Assembly (NCBI GenBank): GCA_001642005.1
Contig: LWCA01000140.1
Coordinates: 1-47,951, forward strand
DNA from: Intoshia linei
Lineage: Eukaryota; Orthonectida; Rhopaluridae
Length of the DNA stretch: 47,951 nucleotides
Direction of reading: 5' to 3'
The translations under genes and the position numbers were made by a program. The notes under the pieces were generated by a model, which searched no databases, was not told the origin of the DNA, and worked only from the letters and a program-made list of their open reading frames with translations. Each line of letters begins with the position of its first letter. Position 1 is the stretch's first letter. Of the stretch, positions 11,901 through 24,400 are shown in pieces.

Positions 11901-14547
11901 ACGAATTTTTAAATGGTAGTTACTAATAAGAGTTCAAGTATACATTGTATATTTGTTTACATATTGTTGATCAAATTTTTTCACTTTTTCAACATTATAA
12001 GTTACTAGCTTGACTGTTATGTACTTCGTACAAACAGCATCCTAGCTCTGCCGAGGGCTGACATTTTTATTCTACCAGAAAAATAAATTCAATAAGAAAA
12101 TGTAACCTAAAAATGCTCTACTCATTATTATCAATCATTTAAAGGAGTTGTTTCAAACTTGTTACACGTGGACCCGTCATAAATTATATCACATTACTTT
12201 TAAATTTAAAGTTAATTATTCCACGTTAAAGGTTCGTTTAATTTTCGGACCGTTAATTATTTCACATTTTTTGTTTTAATAAAATATTTCGGAAACAAAA
12301 TATATGAATACTAAAATGCTTTTTTCACCTTGAAGTCGTCAATTATTCAGATTGAAATGTTTTCTGTGTTTTAACAGAATACAACTACCATCTGTATTTT
12401 TTTTAAATTCTAGGGCTGTTTTCATTTTAAAACATAATTGTAATGTGGGTTTTGATTGTAAATATTATTTTTTTTGAGGTTTCCATTTATGATAGTGTTG
12501 ATGATTTTAAAAACTATCCCAGAATTTATGGTTAAAAAAAATTTAGGACATGTTTTATTTTTAAAACAAAGGGTAATTTGTGGTTTTGATCATGAATGTA
12601 TTCGTTTTTGAGGCTGAGATTAACGACAATGTTAATGATTTTAAAACTCCCCAGAATGTATGTTTTATTAAATTTTTGGGCTGATTTTTTTTTAACAAAA
12701 GGGAAAATTTGGTGTTTTACCCTGAAGGAGTCAATTCTGAAACTGAAAAATAGATAAAAACACGTCCTGGTAAAAACTATATTAGAAATTCGCTTTTTTT
12801 AAATCCTGCGACTTTCAATTTTTCAATAAATGGTTACACACAGACACACAAACATACGCAGACATTTATTTTTATATAAGTAAAAGATATGCATTCAAAG
12901 TTTGATCGGTTTCAATGTTTGAAAGTAAAAAAATTTGTTTGGCAAGTGAACATTTTGTTGATTTAATAAAAATCGATAAATTTAGATGTAGAAAATTGTT
13001 TGACAATGCCTCTAAATAATGCCGATTGTGCAAACAAGTCAATTTTAAACAACTTTACAAATGTTTGTAACAGTTCATTATATCATGATCGTCAAATAGC
13101 AATATCCGACATTGAACTCAGATTAGTCTTAGGAGAGAATGATGTCGTAATTTTTGTTGATTTTACATTTTCAAAGTGTTTCCAAACTGTTACATTTGGC
13201 ACAAAAAAAAATAGAATTTTACAATATTTTCAATAAAGTTCAATTTCCATTTTTATACAGTATTTTCATATGGGTAATACCCGTTGGGTTAAAAATTCTG
13301 TGCAACTTGAAAACCAAACGTACTGTAAAATATTTTATAACCTAAATTTAATAAAGAAAAATTAATTTTTAATTGTCTTATATGAATTTCATACCCATGA
13401 ATGACCCAAAAGACAGTCACGTTGACTTAAAATAGTTCAAAAACACCTATTAAATTTAACTACTAATACTCATAAATCTAAACTGGTTAACTTTTTATTA
13501 TTTTAAATTGTAGAGTATACGATTAGATGAAAATAACAGAATATTTATAGGATCCTTCCAAGCAAAAATAACGATTGAAAATCGAATAATAACGGTAATT
13601 ATTATTTTTAAATTTGGGCAATATATTGTATATATATTTATATACTATATAATCTAATAATAGTTAAAACTAAACTTCTACCAAGGGTATATGTGTGGTT
13701 TTGATAGCATGATATATCAATGAACACTAAAATTATAATCTATCAATAATCACACATAAACCTGGAAATTAATTTTTTTAATTTTAAATTTATATTTAGC
13801 CAATATTCTTCTTATTTAACGATATAATATTTATTGCCAACAACATACAAAATTTAAATCTTGTTGATAATATAATCTATACGCCTGATATATTATATGT
13901 TAATTATATCGATAAAAAACGTAATTTCATATATAAAATATTATTCAATACATTAAAATCAATCTAGATTGCATAATCTGTACTTCAACTAATTTAATCG
14001 ACAATTTGAATTACCGTGAAATTGTTTTGACATTTATGAATCAAGAGGAATGTTTTTATTCATATTACATATTAGAAAAGAATACATGGATAAAAAACAA
14101 AATATTTCACAAAAGAAAAATTTCATCTTCTTTATCGGATAAAATTTTAGGTAAGGATATAAAATTATTCAAAAAATTCGATTTTACCAATGGTTAAGCG
14201 AAAAATTTAGTTTTACCTAATCTTAAAGCAAAAAAATGACTTAATCAAAGACAAAAGAAAAAATTAAATTTTAGCAATGTTTAAGGGGAAAATTCACTTT
14301 TTCTAATTTTTTTCGAAAAATCCCTGGTTTAACCGATTGAGACATGATGACGCGTTTATGCGTTTATTTATTATTTTATTAATTTGTTGAAAAATTAGAA
14401 AAACGAATGACGAGTAAAATGAATTATTTTAAAAATGTCATATCAAAATCAGTCATGAATATTTACGAATCCATATCCGATGGTTTTAAAGCAAATTCAA
14501 TGAACGAATTCAAAGCAATTATAAATAATCAAAAAGTGTGTCTGTAA
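8913..14547 (+). CDS. PDZ-DH-PH Rho-type guanine nucleotide exchange factor (5' end not found)
   Basis: Exons supported by phase: 8913-9000, 10011-10116, 10448-10532, 10738-10940, 11034-11061, 11321-11371, 13514-13594, 13800-13920, 13968-14150, 14399-14547 (stop TAA 14545-14547). The first three encode a full PDZ domain with a YGLKL carboxylate-binding loop and AGLQIDDSVIKINEINV. The next three give the start of a Dbl-homology domain (helix with LIEPL, later a block ending ILKYPIM). Exons from 13514 encode a PH domain (FFLFNDIIFIAN; terminal helix with EKNTWIKNKI). Families of this kind activate Rho/Rac GTPases by GDP release, at membranes recruited through PDZ and PH. PDZ directly before DH-PH resembles TIAM. 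The DH is too short: about 80-100 residues between 11371 and 13514 are unaccounted for, either in missed exons or lost. The 5' start lies upstream of 8913. The 10738 exon could instead end at 10890. Domain assignment is strong; the orthologue is uncertain. Confidence 0.8.
9115..9770 (-). repeat. R1 repeat copy, reverse, intronic
   Basis: Lies in the intron between the first two PDZ exons. Reverse R1 blocks: CAAAAACCACAAATTACC, GTGACGCCTTCATGGTC, TGATAGAGCTTATTCCAG, GTCTACACACTTCCAATAAA and TATTGCAATATTGGTAAAAT. Confidence 0.8.
12003..12880 (+). repeat. R1 repeat copy, forward, near full length
   Basis: Begins with the apparent 5' end CTAGCTTGACTGTTATGTAC and GCTCTGCCGAGGGC. It contains the GTGGACCCGTCATA, TTTTTTCACCTTGAAG and GATTAACGACAATGTTAATG blocks. 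It ends with ACACACAGACACACAAAC and TTTTATATAAGTAAAAGAT. It sits inside the long intron (11372-13513) of the exchange-factor gene. Confidence 0.85.
13000..13149 (+). other. Unassigned candidate exon in exchange-factor intron
   Basis: An open frame (13000-13236) overlaps a possible exon ending at a GTAATT donor after 13149, in phase 0, which matches the next exon at 13514. If used, it would add sequence between the DH start and the PH. I could not find a convincing upstream acceptor in the right phase, nor a recognisable DH motif, so it is left out of the gene model. Confidence 0.25.
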
Positions 14548-14651
14548 ATTATCAATTAAAGTTTTACTACCTTCGGTATTTTTTTTGAGTTTTTAAAATT
14601 GCAATGACGGTTATACATGTTGACGAGAGTAAATAAAAACTAAAGTAAACA

Positions 14652-15218
14652 ATGAAATCATTTGCAATAGCGTTAATTTTATGGCTAAGTATAAAAGGAA
14701 ACTGTGTTGTACTAACCGATGAAAATATGAACCAAAATATTGATATTGTGGTTTCATTAACAAGTACATTCAACTTGTTGGTATATTTGACAATCCTGTC
14801 ACCCATTATATACTATGTTCAAAGTGACCCATTAGAATTATTCAAATATGTTAGTGTTCAAGTTCACTATGCAGTGTTTATAGTAATTTATATGATAGGA
14901 GGTATCTATTACATATTCATATCTAATGCAATATATAAAATTGTCGCCTATTATACAGAGCATTATTTATTTGACACTAATGAAAAAGTACCACTCTCAA
15001 TATACACAAATCCTTGGGCCCAAATTTCAAAATTTGCACCATACGAATATAATAGCAAAATAGGTTTGGAATTTTTAATAAAATTTTTTAATAATTTTTT
15101 TCTAGAAATAATGTATGCAGATTTTGAACCAATTAAAAGACCAATAAAGGAAACGGTTATTGATAAAAAAACTGTACAAAATGACACTGACATTCAAAAT
15201 GATATACAAGGTATATAA
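14652..15218 (+). CDS. Unrecognised membrane protein, 188 residues
   Basis: An intact ORF starts at ATG 14652, 105 bp after the stop of the exchange-factor gene. I do not recognise the family. The first ~20 residues look like a signal peptide (MKSFAIALILWLSIKGN). Two hydrophobic spans follow at about residues 32-55 and 73-100. A polar C-terminal half then ends in a Lys/Asp/Asn-rich tail. It runs convergently toward MARCHF6, whose stop lies at 15481. A donor-like CAAG|GTATAT at 15211 and an acceptor at 15246-15247 would splice out 37 nt, a size used elsewhere here, and replace the last two residues with six others. Either ending is possible. No cysteine or catalytic pattern suggests an enzyme. 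It could be one exon of a longer gene. Confidence 0.55.
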   Translation: MKSFAIALILWLSIKGNCVVLTDENMNQNIDIVVSLTSTFNLLVYLTILSPIIYYVQSDPLELFKYVSVQVHYAVFIVIYMIGGIYYIFISNAIYKIVAYYTEHYLFDTNEKVPLSIYTNPWAQISKFAPYEYNSKIGLEFLIKFFNNFFLEIMYADFEPIKRPIKETVIDKKTVQNDTDIQNDIQGI

Positions 15219-15480
15219 AATCGTTATAAATCTTTTTGTTACCGCAGACCATAGCCTATACATGTGAGGACGGGTCATACGAGTTATTTTCATGGTCCTT
15301 CCAGAAAACGTCCCTTTTAAATAATAATTTTAGTTAGTAAAAAAAACAGCACAATAATTAATTGGAACCGTAAAATTTTTTATATCTTAAGTGTTTTGTA
15401 CCAAAAAGTTTATAATAAAACTTAAATATAGTATAATATAGACACAGAAGAAAACAACAAATGAAAATTAATTGAATAAA

Positions 15481-18400
15481 TTATTTATTTATAATTTTGG
15501 GTACAGAAACAACTCTTCGGTTTATGAGGTATCTAAATTTTATTTAAGATAAAATAAAATGTAATTTGATAATTATCATGTACACATTAATTAATTAATA
15601 CAATTACCGATAATTGAAAATGTTTTTATAAAAATGAAGGTAAGTTGTAATGAATAACTTTGTCATTATAAGTGAACCAAAAAGAACCAACAAATAAACA
15701 GAAATTAATATTTCGGGTGTGTATATATATTTTGGTTTATACTTCATCAATTCTAAATATATAAATACAAATTACACTAAAAAAATTACCGGGTTGCATA
15801 TAAAACAAAAGTACAACAATAGCTTTTCTAATAACTAGTGTAGATACAGGCCATATCATTAGAGGTAAACAAACATGTCGCAGGGCTTTGAAAAGATCTA
15901 ATCTGTTTATCGGTTGAAATAAAATCTAAAATCAAAATTGAAAAAATCTAAAAAATACAAAAAATACCTCCAAAATGTGCTGTCTGATAACCATATTGGA
16001 AAATAGAGTAATTTTTATTAAAATCAATTTAAAAGAAAATAATCCAAGTATGCGTAACTAAATTTTAAATGTAAAAGTAATACAAAAGTGTGCAAATTTC
16101 AAACCTGAGATATGGGTAGGAGTCCCCAATGGGGACTCAAAATATATATGGCTATATTTTTTTGAAATTTGATAAAAATATGAGTAATTGTTATATTTGC
16201 TTGTGTAACAATATATATGTATATTCCATTAATTTTCATATATGATACACGTTATAATAAAGTATATTAAATTTAATTAATTAAAATTAGAATTTAAAAT
16301 TAAATAGTAATTTATTAAATTAATATTGAACACTTCAAAATTAAGAATGTAAATGTAAATTAATTTTGAAAATATTAAATATACGTCTGTTTGTTTTTAA
16401 CCATTTATTTTAAAAAGTACAAATGGTTATATTTTTTGGGTTGAAATTTTGTGTCTATATCTATTAGAATAAGCTGTATCAGAATATTTTTTTAAATTCT
16501 AGGACCGTTAATTATTTTACATTTTATGTTTTGCAAAATTTTGTTAATAAATCAATGAATACCAAAATGCTTTTTTGACCGTGAACGTCACTTTGTGAGA
16601 TTAAAATTTTTTTGTGTGTGTTAACTGGATATAACTATACGAATTGTTATTTTTTATAATTCTAGGACTATTTTCGTTTTTAAAAAAAAAAGTAATTTGT
16701 GGTTCTGATGGTGAAAATGTATTTTTTTGGGTTTCCAATTTGATAATGCTTATGATTTTAAAAACTATAACATAATTTATGTTTTATAAAATTCTAAGGC
16801 TTTTTTAGTTTTAAAAAAAAAAGGATAATTTGTGATTTTGACCAAGAAGATGGAAGTTTCTGAGGCGGAGATTTACGACAATTTTACTGACTTTCAAACG
16901 CGTCCCAGAAAATGCTTTTTTTAAATTTTAGGGCAGATTGTATTTTTAAAAAAAAATGGAAAGTTGAAATTTTTGACGCGGAAGGACTCAATTTAGAAAA
17001 ATGAAAATTGTGAAACTGCATCAACCTAGAAACATGTTATTAGAAATTGGGTTTTTTTAATTTTAAAATTACTTCACTATTAATTTTGTAAATAAACGTA
17101 AACAGACAGAGAAACACACAGGTAACACAGACATTCAGTTTTATATAACTCAAAGATCAATTAATCATAATTTAAAGTTAATCTTTTGTATATCAAACTC
17201 AAATTGAGCATAATTTTGGCTCATAAATTAAATAATTTGCTCTAAAATTTATCCACTAATCTATTTTTACTAAGAATACGTCTTAGGCACAAATACAGCA
17301 TTAGATACTAAAGTAATACTTTGATAACATCCAGTTACTCAATTAATTAAATTTAATCTAAAGTGACCAGAAACAATACGTAAACCGTGTACTATCAATT
17401 TTAGTTTATTTGGGGTTAAATGTGAAGCAAAAACTACGAATAAAAATTTTCGGCTTAAAATGTATTCCAAATAAACTAAAAGTGATAGTATGTATTTTTC
17501 ATTTAATTTATTTATTATTTAATCAAATTACTCATCTTATCATGATTCATGACAATAATAGTTAGTTACTAATTGCAACTAAATAGTTATCAAAAAATGT
17601 TAAATTTGACCTATCTTTAAATGTCCCTCGACAGAGCTAGCTACTGTGTGTACAAAGTACCAAATATAATAATATAAAAATTACATAAAAATTGACATAT
17701 CGAGAACAAACATTGAATGGAATGACTACTCTAATAACAAAATAGTAAAGATTGAGACCGAGTATATATGGGTAAATGTAAAGCATTAAAAAGAATAAAA
17801 TGCTCAATGATAGCAACTAAATATTCACATTATACACATGTATGCATTATTGTATTAATTTACCGATTTTGTCATTTTCAAAAAATTTGATAGAGATACA
17901 GATGTGTCATTTTTCTTCCATTCAAATAGATACAATATTGTTTTCAGTAAAATAATTTTACAAATTATAATTACAACAAATCCAACAAAATAGGCAGTAA
18001 AGTCATTTTTTTTGTTTAAAATTGATCTTCCCAGCAATACTTTAAATGTACAGGTAAATAAAATTTTTAAATAATAAATTACATGGCGTAATAATTATAA
18101 TTAGAGATAATATAAATAAAGTGAAACAAAATAAAATCCAAAATCCAATAATCTATAAATTTAATAAATTTTTAATTAATTTAAATTTTAAATAATACTC
18201 GATAAAACTTGAAAGATATGTGGGTATTTTCAACTTTATCATCCTCGCTTTCAAAAATTTCATCAGTATCTGGATTGTCCCAAAAATTATTATTCATATC
18301 CAATCTCAAGTTTAAAACCTAAATAATAGCAGTTATTAATATATAATATCAATATACCATATAATTTGCAAAACTGCGCTTGCCCAAAAAATAATCTCTG

Positions 18401-21400
18401 ACTCCGACAGCTGAAGAAGCAAAATGCACAATTAAAATTAGTGTCAATCGTAGAAAATTTCGTAAAATGCGCACTTTTATAAGTGGTGAACATATAGTTA
18501 TTGCAATTATCAAATCAGATGCAAAATAATGTGTTATAAACCTGGAAATAAAAATTTAAAAAAAATATAATATCCTCAATTTTACCCATCCACTTTAAAT
18601 GGTATCAATCCTGGCAAAAATGTGATTGTAAATTTTGTTGGAAGCCAAATAACAATTATTGTTGCCATTCCATTCAAAAACTAAAAAAACGTATACAATC
18701 AGTATTTAATCAGTAGTTTTCAAAAGTTTCAATTATTACAAGTAAGAGTTGATTAAACCTCTACTAAACTACTAAACCCCTAAAAATAACTTGAAATGTG
18801 ACAATGTCAAAATAAAATATAGAATTAACTTTATCAGTAACATTTTAAATGTAAAAATGAAAATATTACCACACTTCCAAATGTACACCGTATTAAAGAT
18901 TTCCATCCTAGCGAATACCACTAAAAATTCTTTTAAATTGAAATTATTTTAAATCAGTGTTCTTCAATATAGACAATACCACAAAGTATTGATAAAATTG
19001 TTTTTTTATGTGGCCGTTTTAGATAGAAAATAAACAGTAAAGAGCTGATTTGAATTATTACAATTTGATTAATAAATCTGTACCTCTTTGACACTCGCAG
19101 CTTTAAATTTAGCAATCATGGATAAAGCACTTTCTTTACAAATAAGCTTCATGTATATAATGAAAGAATTAAAATAAACAATCCAAGAACATCCCACAAT
19201 AAAACGAGAAAACAAAAATAACATTGGTGCTTGATTATATTCTACAAACCGAATAGATAATTTTGTATTCATCAATTTCTAGAAAATAAAAAATTTTATT
19301 TTAACAAATATAAATAAGTCACTTACTAAACTACAAATATCTATCCAAAAGCCAATTAAAGCTGGAAACACCATCATTGTATATACAACTAATACAATCA
19401 ATTTTATTGTAAAATGTGCAAATCCAAAAAAATATCCATATCTTTAAAATAAATAAATTAATGCTTTTTATCGAAAACTTTCCAATTAACTTTTTTAAAT
19501 GGTAGAAAATGGACAATAAAAATAAATACATCGCATTGTAAATTTTAAATGTAATTTACAAATTCGTAGTTGAATAAATTCTATAATCCATTTTTTTGTC
19601 TGTAATAAAATATAGTACCCAATAATAAGGATGGGGAGTGTGTGTGTGTGCGAAATTTTTAGCTTTTCATCTGGGTCGTGAAATGCAAAAGTTTCTTAAA
19701 TACTATTATATTAGTTCTATTATTAGTCAAAAATTTCCAATTCCGGATTTTGACGAATAGTGGAGGCTTGACACAGTGGTGTATTATAAAAAAATCACCA
19801 ACAACCCAAAAATATTATTTGGAAAGCTTTAAATTATTAATTGATTATGTAATTTACTTATAAACTTTCAGTCTGTATAGTAATTCATAAAAAATGTAAG
19901 CTATCGACATATAAACAATATATCCGGTATATATAAATACGATAGATTTGAAAGTAACCTAAATTTTATATGATACACAGCACTAAAAATGAATATTATA
20001 ATAGTTTAATAGAATATTTTAAAACTTAAAAAAAATTTGATGGAAATTTTTTTGGTCCAAAATTAAAAAATATTGAGGTATCTTTTTGACAATAATGAAA
20101 ATAGATTAAATGAGAGTTTTTACAAATATTTTTCGCAATTCAGGTCCCTGTACCCCTTGGACCTCCTGGGGTCCAAAACTATATGTCTTGGAGTTGGTGA
20201 GATTCAAATAGAATATATAAAAATTTTTATCAGCTTTCTTTAATTTGTATAGAATTTTTATAATCCAAAACACAAAATAAAAAATCCAATATTACCAACC
20301 TAAATTATGGAAAAAATCACATTTTTCCAATAATTTTCTCAAAAATCCGATTTTACCAAATCTTATGAGCATCAACTTCTTAATCCAAAACCCAAAATAA
20401 AAAATCACATATAACCAACCTAAATTAAAATGAAAATCCACTTTTTCCAATAATTTTTTCAAAAATACGATTTTACCAAATCTTATGAACATCAACTTGT
20501 AACAACATTAATAATAATGTAGCGGTCGTCTAGACTTTGAGATTTTTATCCCACAATGAATAAACAATAAAAAATATTTAATAAAAAATACAATTCTAAA
20601 CCCTCAGGGTATAATCGAATTTTACCGATAGTTTTTTGAAAAATCAGATTTTACCAAACCTGTTAATAAAAATACACTTAATCCAATCCCAAAATAAAAA
20701 ATACAATTTTAGTCACACTTAAAGGAAAATCTCCTAATTCCAATATTTTTTTGAAAAACCCAATTTTACCAAATCTTATGATAAAAAACATCTTATTTCA
20801 ATACAAAATAAAAAATATTTTACAAATCTTTAAGTGAACAATCCCCTTTTATCTAATTTTACCAAAATCTTTGAGCACTATGAAACTATGCAAATAAATA
20901 ATTAATAGAATGCTAAATGAATGTTACATCATTTCGAGATGATCAAAATTTTTCCTGTAAAAGTGAAACTTTTAGAATAAAATAGAAGTGTTTATTTTCA
21001 ATTACAAAAAATGACTTTATTAACTTCATAAAATTTTAATTAGCTAATTAATAAACATAATATTGGTATGATCATGCATGGAATTGCATGCTAATTAACA
21101 TATAAAAAATTATGTTTTACTTGCCTTAATTATAAGTAATTGTCTGTGATGTAATGTAAATTTTAACAAAATTCTTTTTAGTGAGTTTTTTAAAGTACTT
21201 AAGTACTTATTTACATAATATCTTTAAAAATTTAAAAAGTAATTAGTACCGTACGGGGTTAAAAAAACTAAATTGAACACACCAGTGCGTACACTATTTG
21301 AACCGGGAAGCATTGATTTAACTGTATAATAAAAATATACCTCATTAGAAACATACGAATGCATAACAAAATGGCCAATTTTAATCGGAAGGTAAACTAA

Positions 21401-24400
21401 ATAATTCAAAATAAAAAATCAATAAAAGTGAAATATAAAAAATTACACAAAAGATAATTAAAGATTAATATCATGGCAAAAATGACTGGTGCAATTCGCT
21501 AAACACTGTTAAATAAAAAACCTAAATAATGTTACTAGAAAAGAAAAGTCTGGATTAATATCCATCAACTAAAAAATGTAAAATTAAATTTAATGAATAT
21601 AAAAACATTACATTTTGCCAGTACAAATCATTTAAAGGAGTTCTAAAAATATTCCGTCCATCAAAAACTACGATGAACAATTGTATTAAGTATAGTTACC
21701 AGCTGGGTTATTATTAGGGTTGTCAGTTTCGGGGTTTTCAACGTCAGCTTGTAAGTCTGCTTCGCCAGTAGAAGAATTTGAAGCACTATCATCAAATTCT
21801 TCAGATGAATCAACAATGGGATTAGCAAAATCAGCAACATTTACATTATCGTCATTAAAAACAGGCACTCCATTTTCATTATTTGTGTTAATCACTGTAT
21901 CTCCCTAATGGCAATATTTTAATAAAATAACTCATTTTGATTCTATTCATCAAGTACTTTCTTAAAACTTTAGTTACTTTACTTGAACTATACTTGTTGG
22001 TAAAATATAAAAAAATTACCACATATTTCAAATTAAACCATGTGGGTCCATTATCATGCAACAACGTATCATACAGAGCACGTGAATCGATAATAATAAT
22101 GATAATAAACATAAAAACGAGGGTGCCATATAAAAGATGAAGATAAAATTCTTCGCTAAATTTAAAAACTATTACATTACAATAAAACTAACATGTAAAA
22201 AAGTATTTTCATCATGAATAAATTTACTATGATAGAAAAAGATGCAAAGTATTTGACCAATATTTGCCATCGTCCAACAGAATAATCAAATGGCGCGCTA
22301 ATATACGTTAAATACCACTATACAACAAATAAAACCAAATTACCTGAAAAAATTGGAAAAATAAACAACCAAATCAGCAACCCAAAAAAATAATTTATAA
22401 ATATTCGAGTCCAAATGTATATATAGCGACACAATCCAGATAATAAGACTTTAAACGGTAAAATTTTTGGTCGGTGTTTGCAATAGGCTAAAGTTATAAT
22501 AAAATTAAATATTTCAAAAATTTAAAAAGTAATGTAAAATTTTTGAAATTTAAATGATTTTTTAATCATTTAATGAATAATGACAATCTCAAAGTATTTT
22601 CAATTTAAATTATCGCCAACCTCAAAACTTCAGAGTCCAAAAAGAGCAAGATAACTTACAATATATAAATATTATATTCCAAAAACTTGCAATCATAGCA
22701 AAGAACAATATTTGGGTATAATCATCAAGGTAAAATAAAAATAAAGTAAAATATTTATCCTAAACCAGCGTTCCCAAATGCCAGTCCTAACAATTTTTAC
22801 TAATTAGAATTCAATTTATTATGTTTTTTATCAATTTTTTTTTAATGTTGCGTGGAAATTTCCCTTAAATAAATGGTCCGTAATTAATTTTATAATTTAC
22901 TAGCTTGACTGTTATATACTTTGTACACACAAAATCCTGGTTCTGCCGAATGTGAACAATTTTATTAACCAGAAAAATAATTTCACATGTCAATAAGAAA
23001 ATTTAACGTAAACATGCTACTATTCAATATTATAAATCATTTAAACGAGTAGTTCCAAACTTGTTATAGGTGGACCCGTCATATCACCTTACATTTTAAT
23101 TTAAAGTGAATTATTCCGCGTTAAATTTATTTTGTAACATTTGTGTAAAGAATTTTTAAAAAAATTGTTATTCCATTTTCTTAATTTATTAGACAGAATG
23201 TGTATATAACATATTTAAAAGAAGTAAAAACAGTACAATCCTAAAAATTGTTATAAATAGCATAAATTCAAGAAAAAATAAAATATTAAAAACTTATTTT
23301 GTTATTTTCAATATGATAATATATATTCAATACCAATTTAATAAATAATCAACAATATCAATTATTTATCAATAATTAACGGAATCAGCACTTTAGAAAC
23401 ATATTTCAGATGAATTTTACCAATATTGTAAAGCATTGTAAAAAGTATAAAAATAATAGAAAAAAGTTGTATTAATTTTAGTAATTAGTTTTTGTAGTTT
23501 TAATTTAAATTTTAAACAAATAACTTTAAAAATAACAATTTGAGAATCAAAAATTGCGAAGAATTGAAAAAAACCCGAAAAATCAATTATATATATTTCC
23601 ACTTATATTTATTTATTGGAAATGTGTAGACCAGTGTTTCTCAAACCATTTTGAGCATTCACCCCTTGTGACACATATTTTTGTTCCATTCACCCCCAAT
23701 ATCACAATTATTATAACATGTCATAATTATGTAGAAATACACAATTTGCACTTATAAATGTACTGAATTAATTAAATTTGAGTACACATAACGTCTTCAC
23801 GTGATCAAATCATTTTAAATTTTCATTGTTTGTTTTATTAGAGCAACCATATTTAATTCGTACTCAATTCGTACTATTTTTTGTTATTAGTAACCATAAT
23901 AGCATCTCAATAAATAATGATAAATTTTCAAATTTCATCTTCATATTAAACTTTATTTGATATAATTCAGTGAAATTTTCACTGAAGAATGTTATTCTTA
24001 TTTGTTACGTTTTAATTAGTATGAAATGGAGTACGAAATCATGCTATTTTCATTTCGTACTTTTTGTATAAATTCGTACTTATGGTCGCACTAGTTTTAT
24101 GAATAATTTTCTCCTTAAGAATTGTTAAAATTTTGTTTTTTCTTTTAAAATCAGATAGACGAATTTTTTATCTAAAAGTTTGCTAAAATGTGATTTTTCA
24201 AAAAAATATTAGTAAAATTGTGTTTTTTCTTTTGGGATCAAATAAACGAATTTTTTATCTAAAAGTTTGCTAAAATTAAATTTTTCAAAAAAAAAAATTG
24301 GTAAAATTGGATTTTTTTCTTAAGGGCTAATAAAATTTTGGTTTTTTCACATATTTAACTTAATTGGATAAAATATGTTAAAAATTTATCATTCACCGCC

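Noticed and set aside
13921-13967. Apparent frameshift inside the PH domain
   Set aside because: A 47-nt GT-AG intron in phase 1 restores the domain exactly, so no frameshift or pseudogene is needed.
14567-15293. Minus-strand ORFs overlapping the 188-residue membrane protein
   Set aside because: They are shorter and lie antisense to a longer plus-strand frame with a signal peptide and good start. They do not fit the MARCHF6 exon chain, which ends at 15481.
19678-19863. 61-codon plus-strand ORF
   Set aside because: It lies in MARCHF6 intron 12 and overlaps the antisense of exon 12 by a few bases; no domain is visible.
21720-22140. Plus-strand ORFs at 21720-21908 and 21937-22140
   Set aside because: Both are antisense shadows of MARCHF6 exons 6 and 7.
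22298-22343. Apparent in-frame UAG in MARCHF6 near the first membrane span, suggesting stop-codon readthrough
   Set aside because: A 46-nt GT-AG intron at 22298-22343 removes the stop and gives a better family alignment on both sides.
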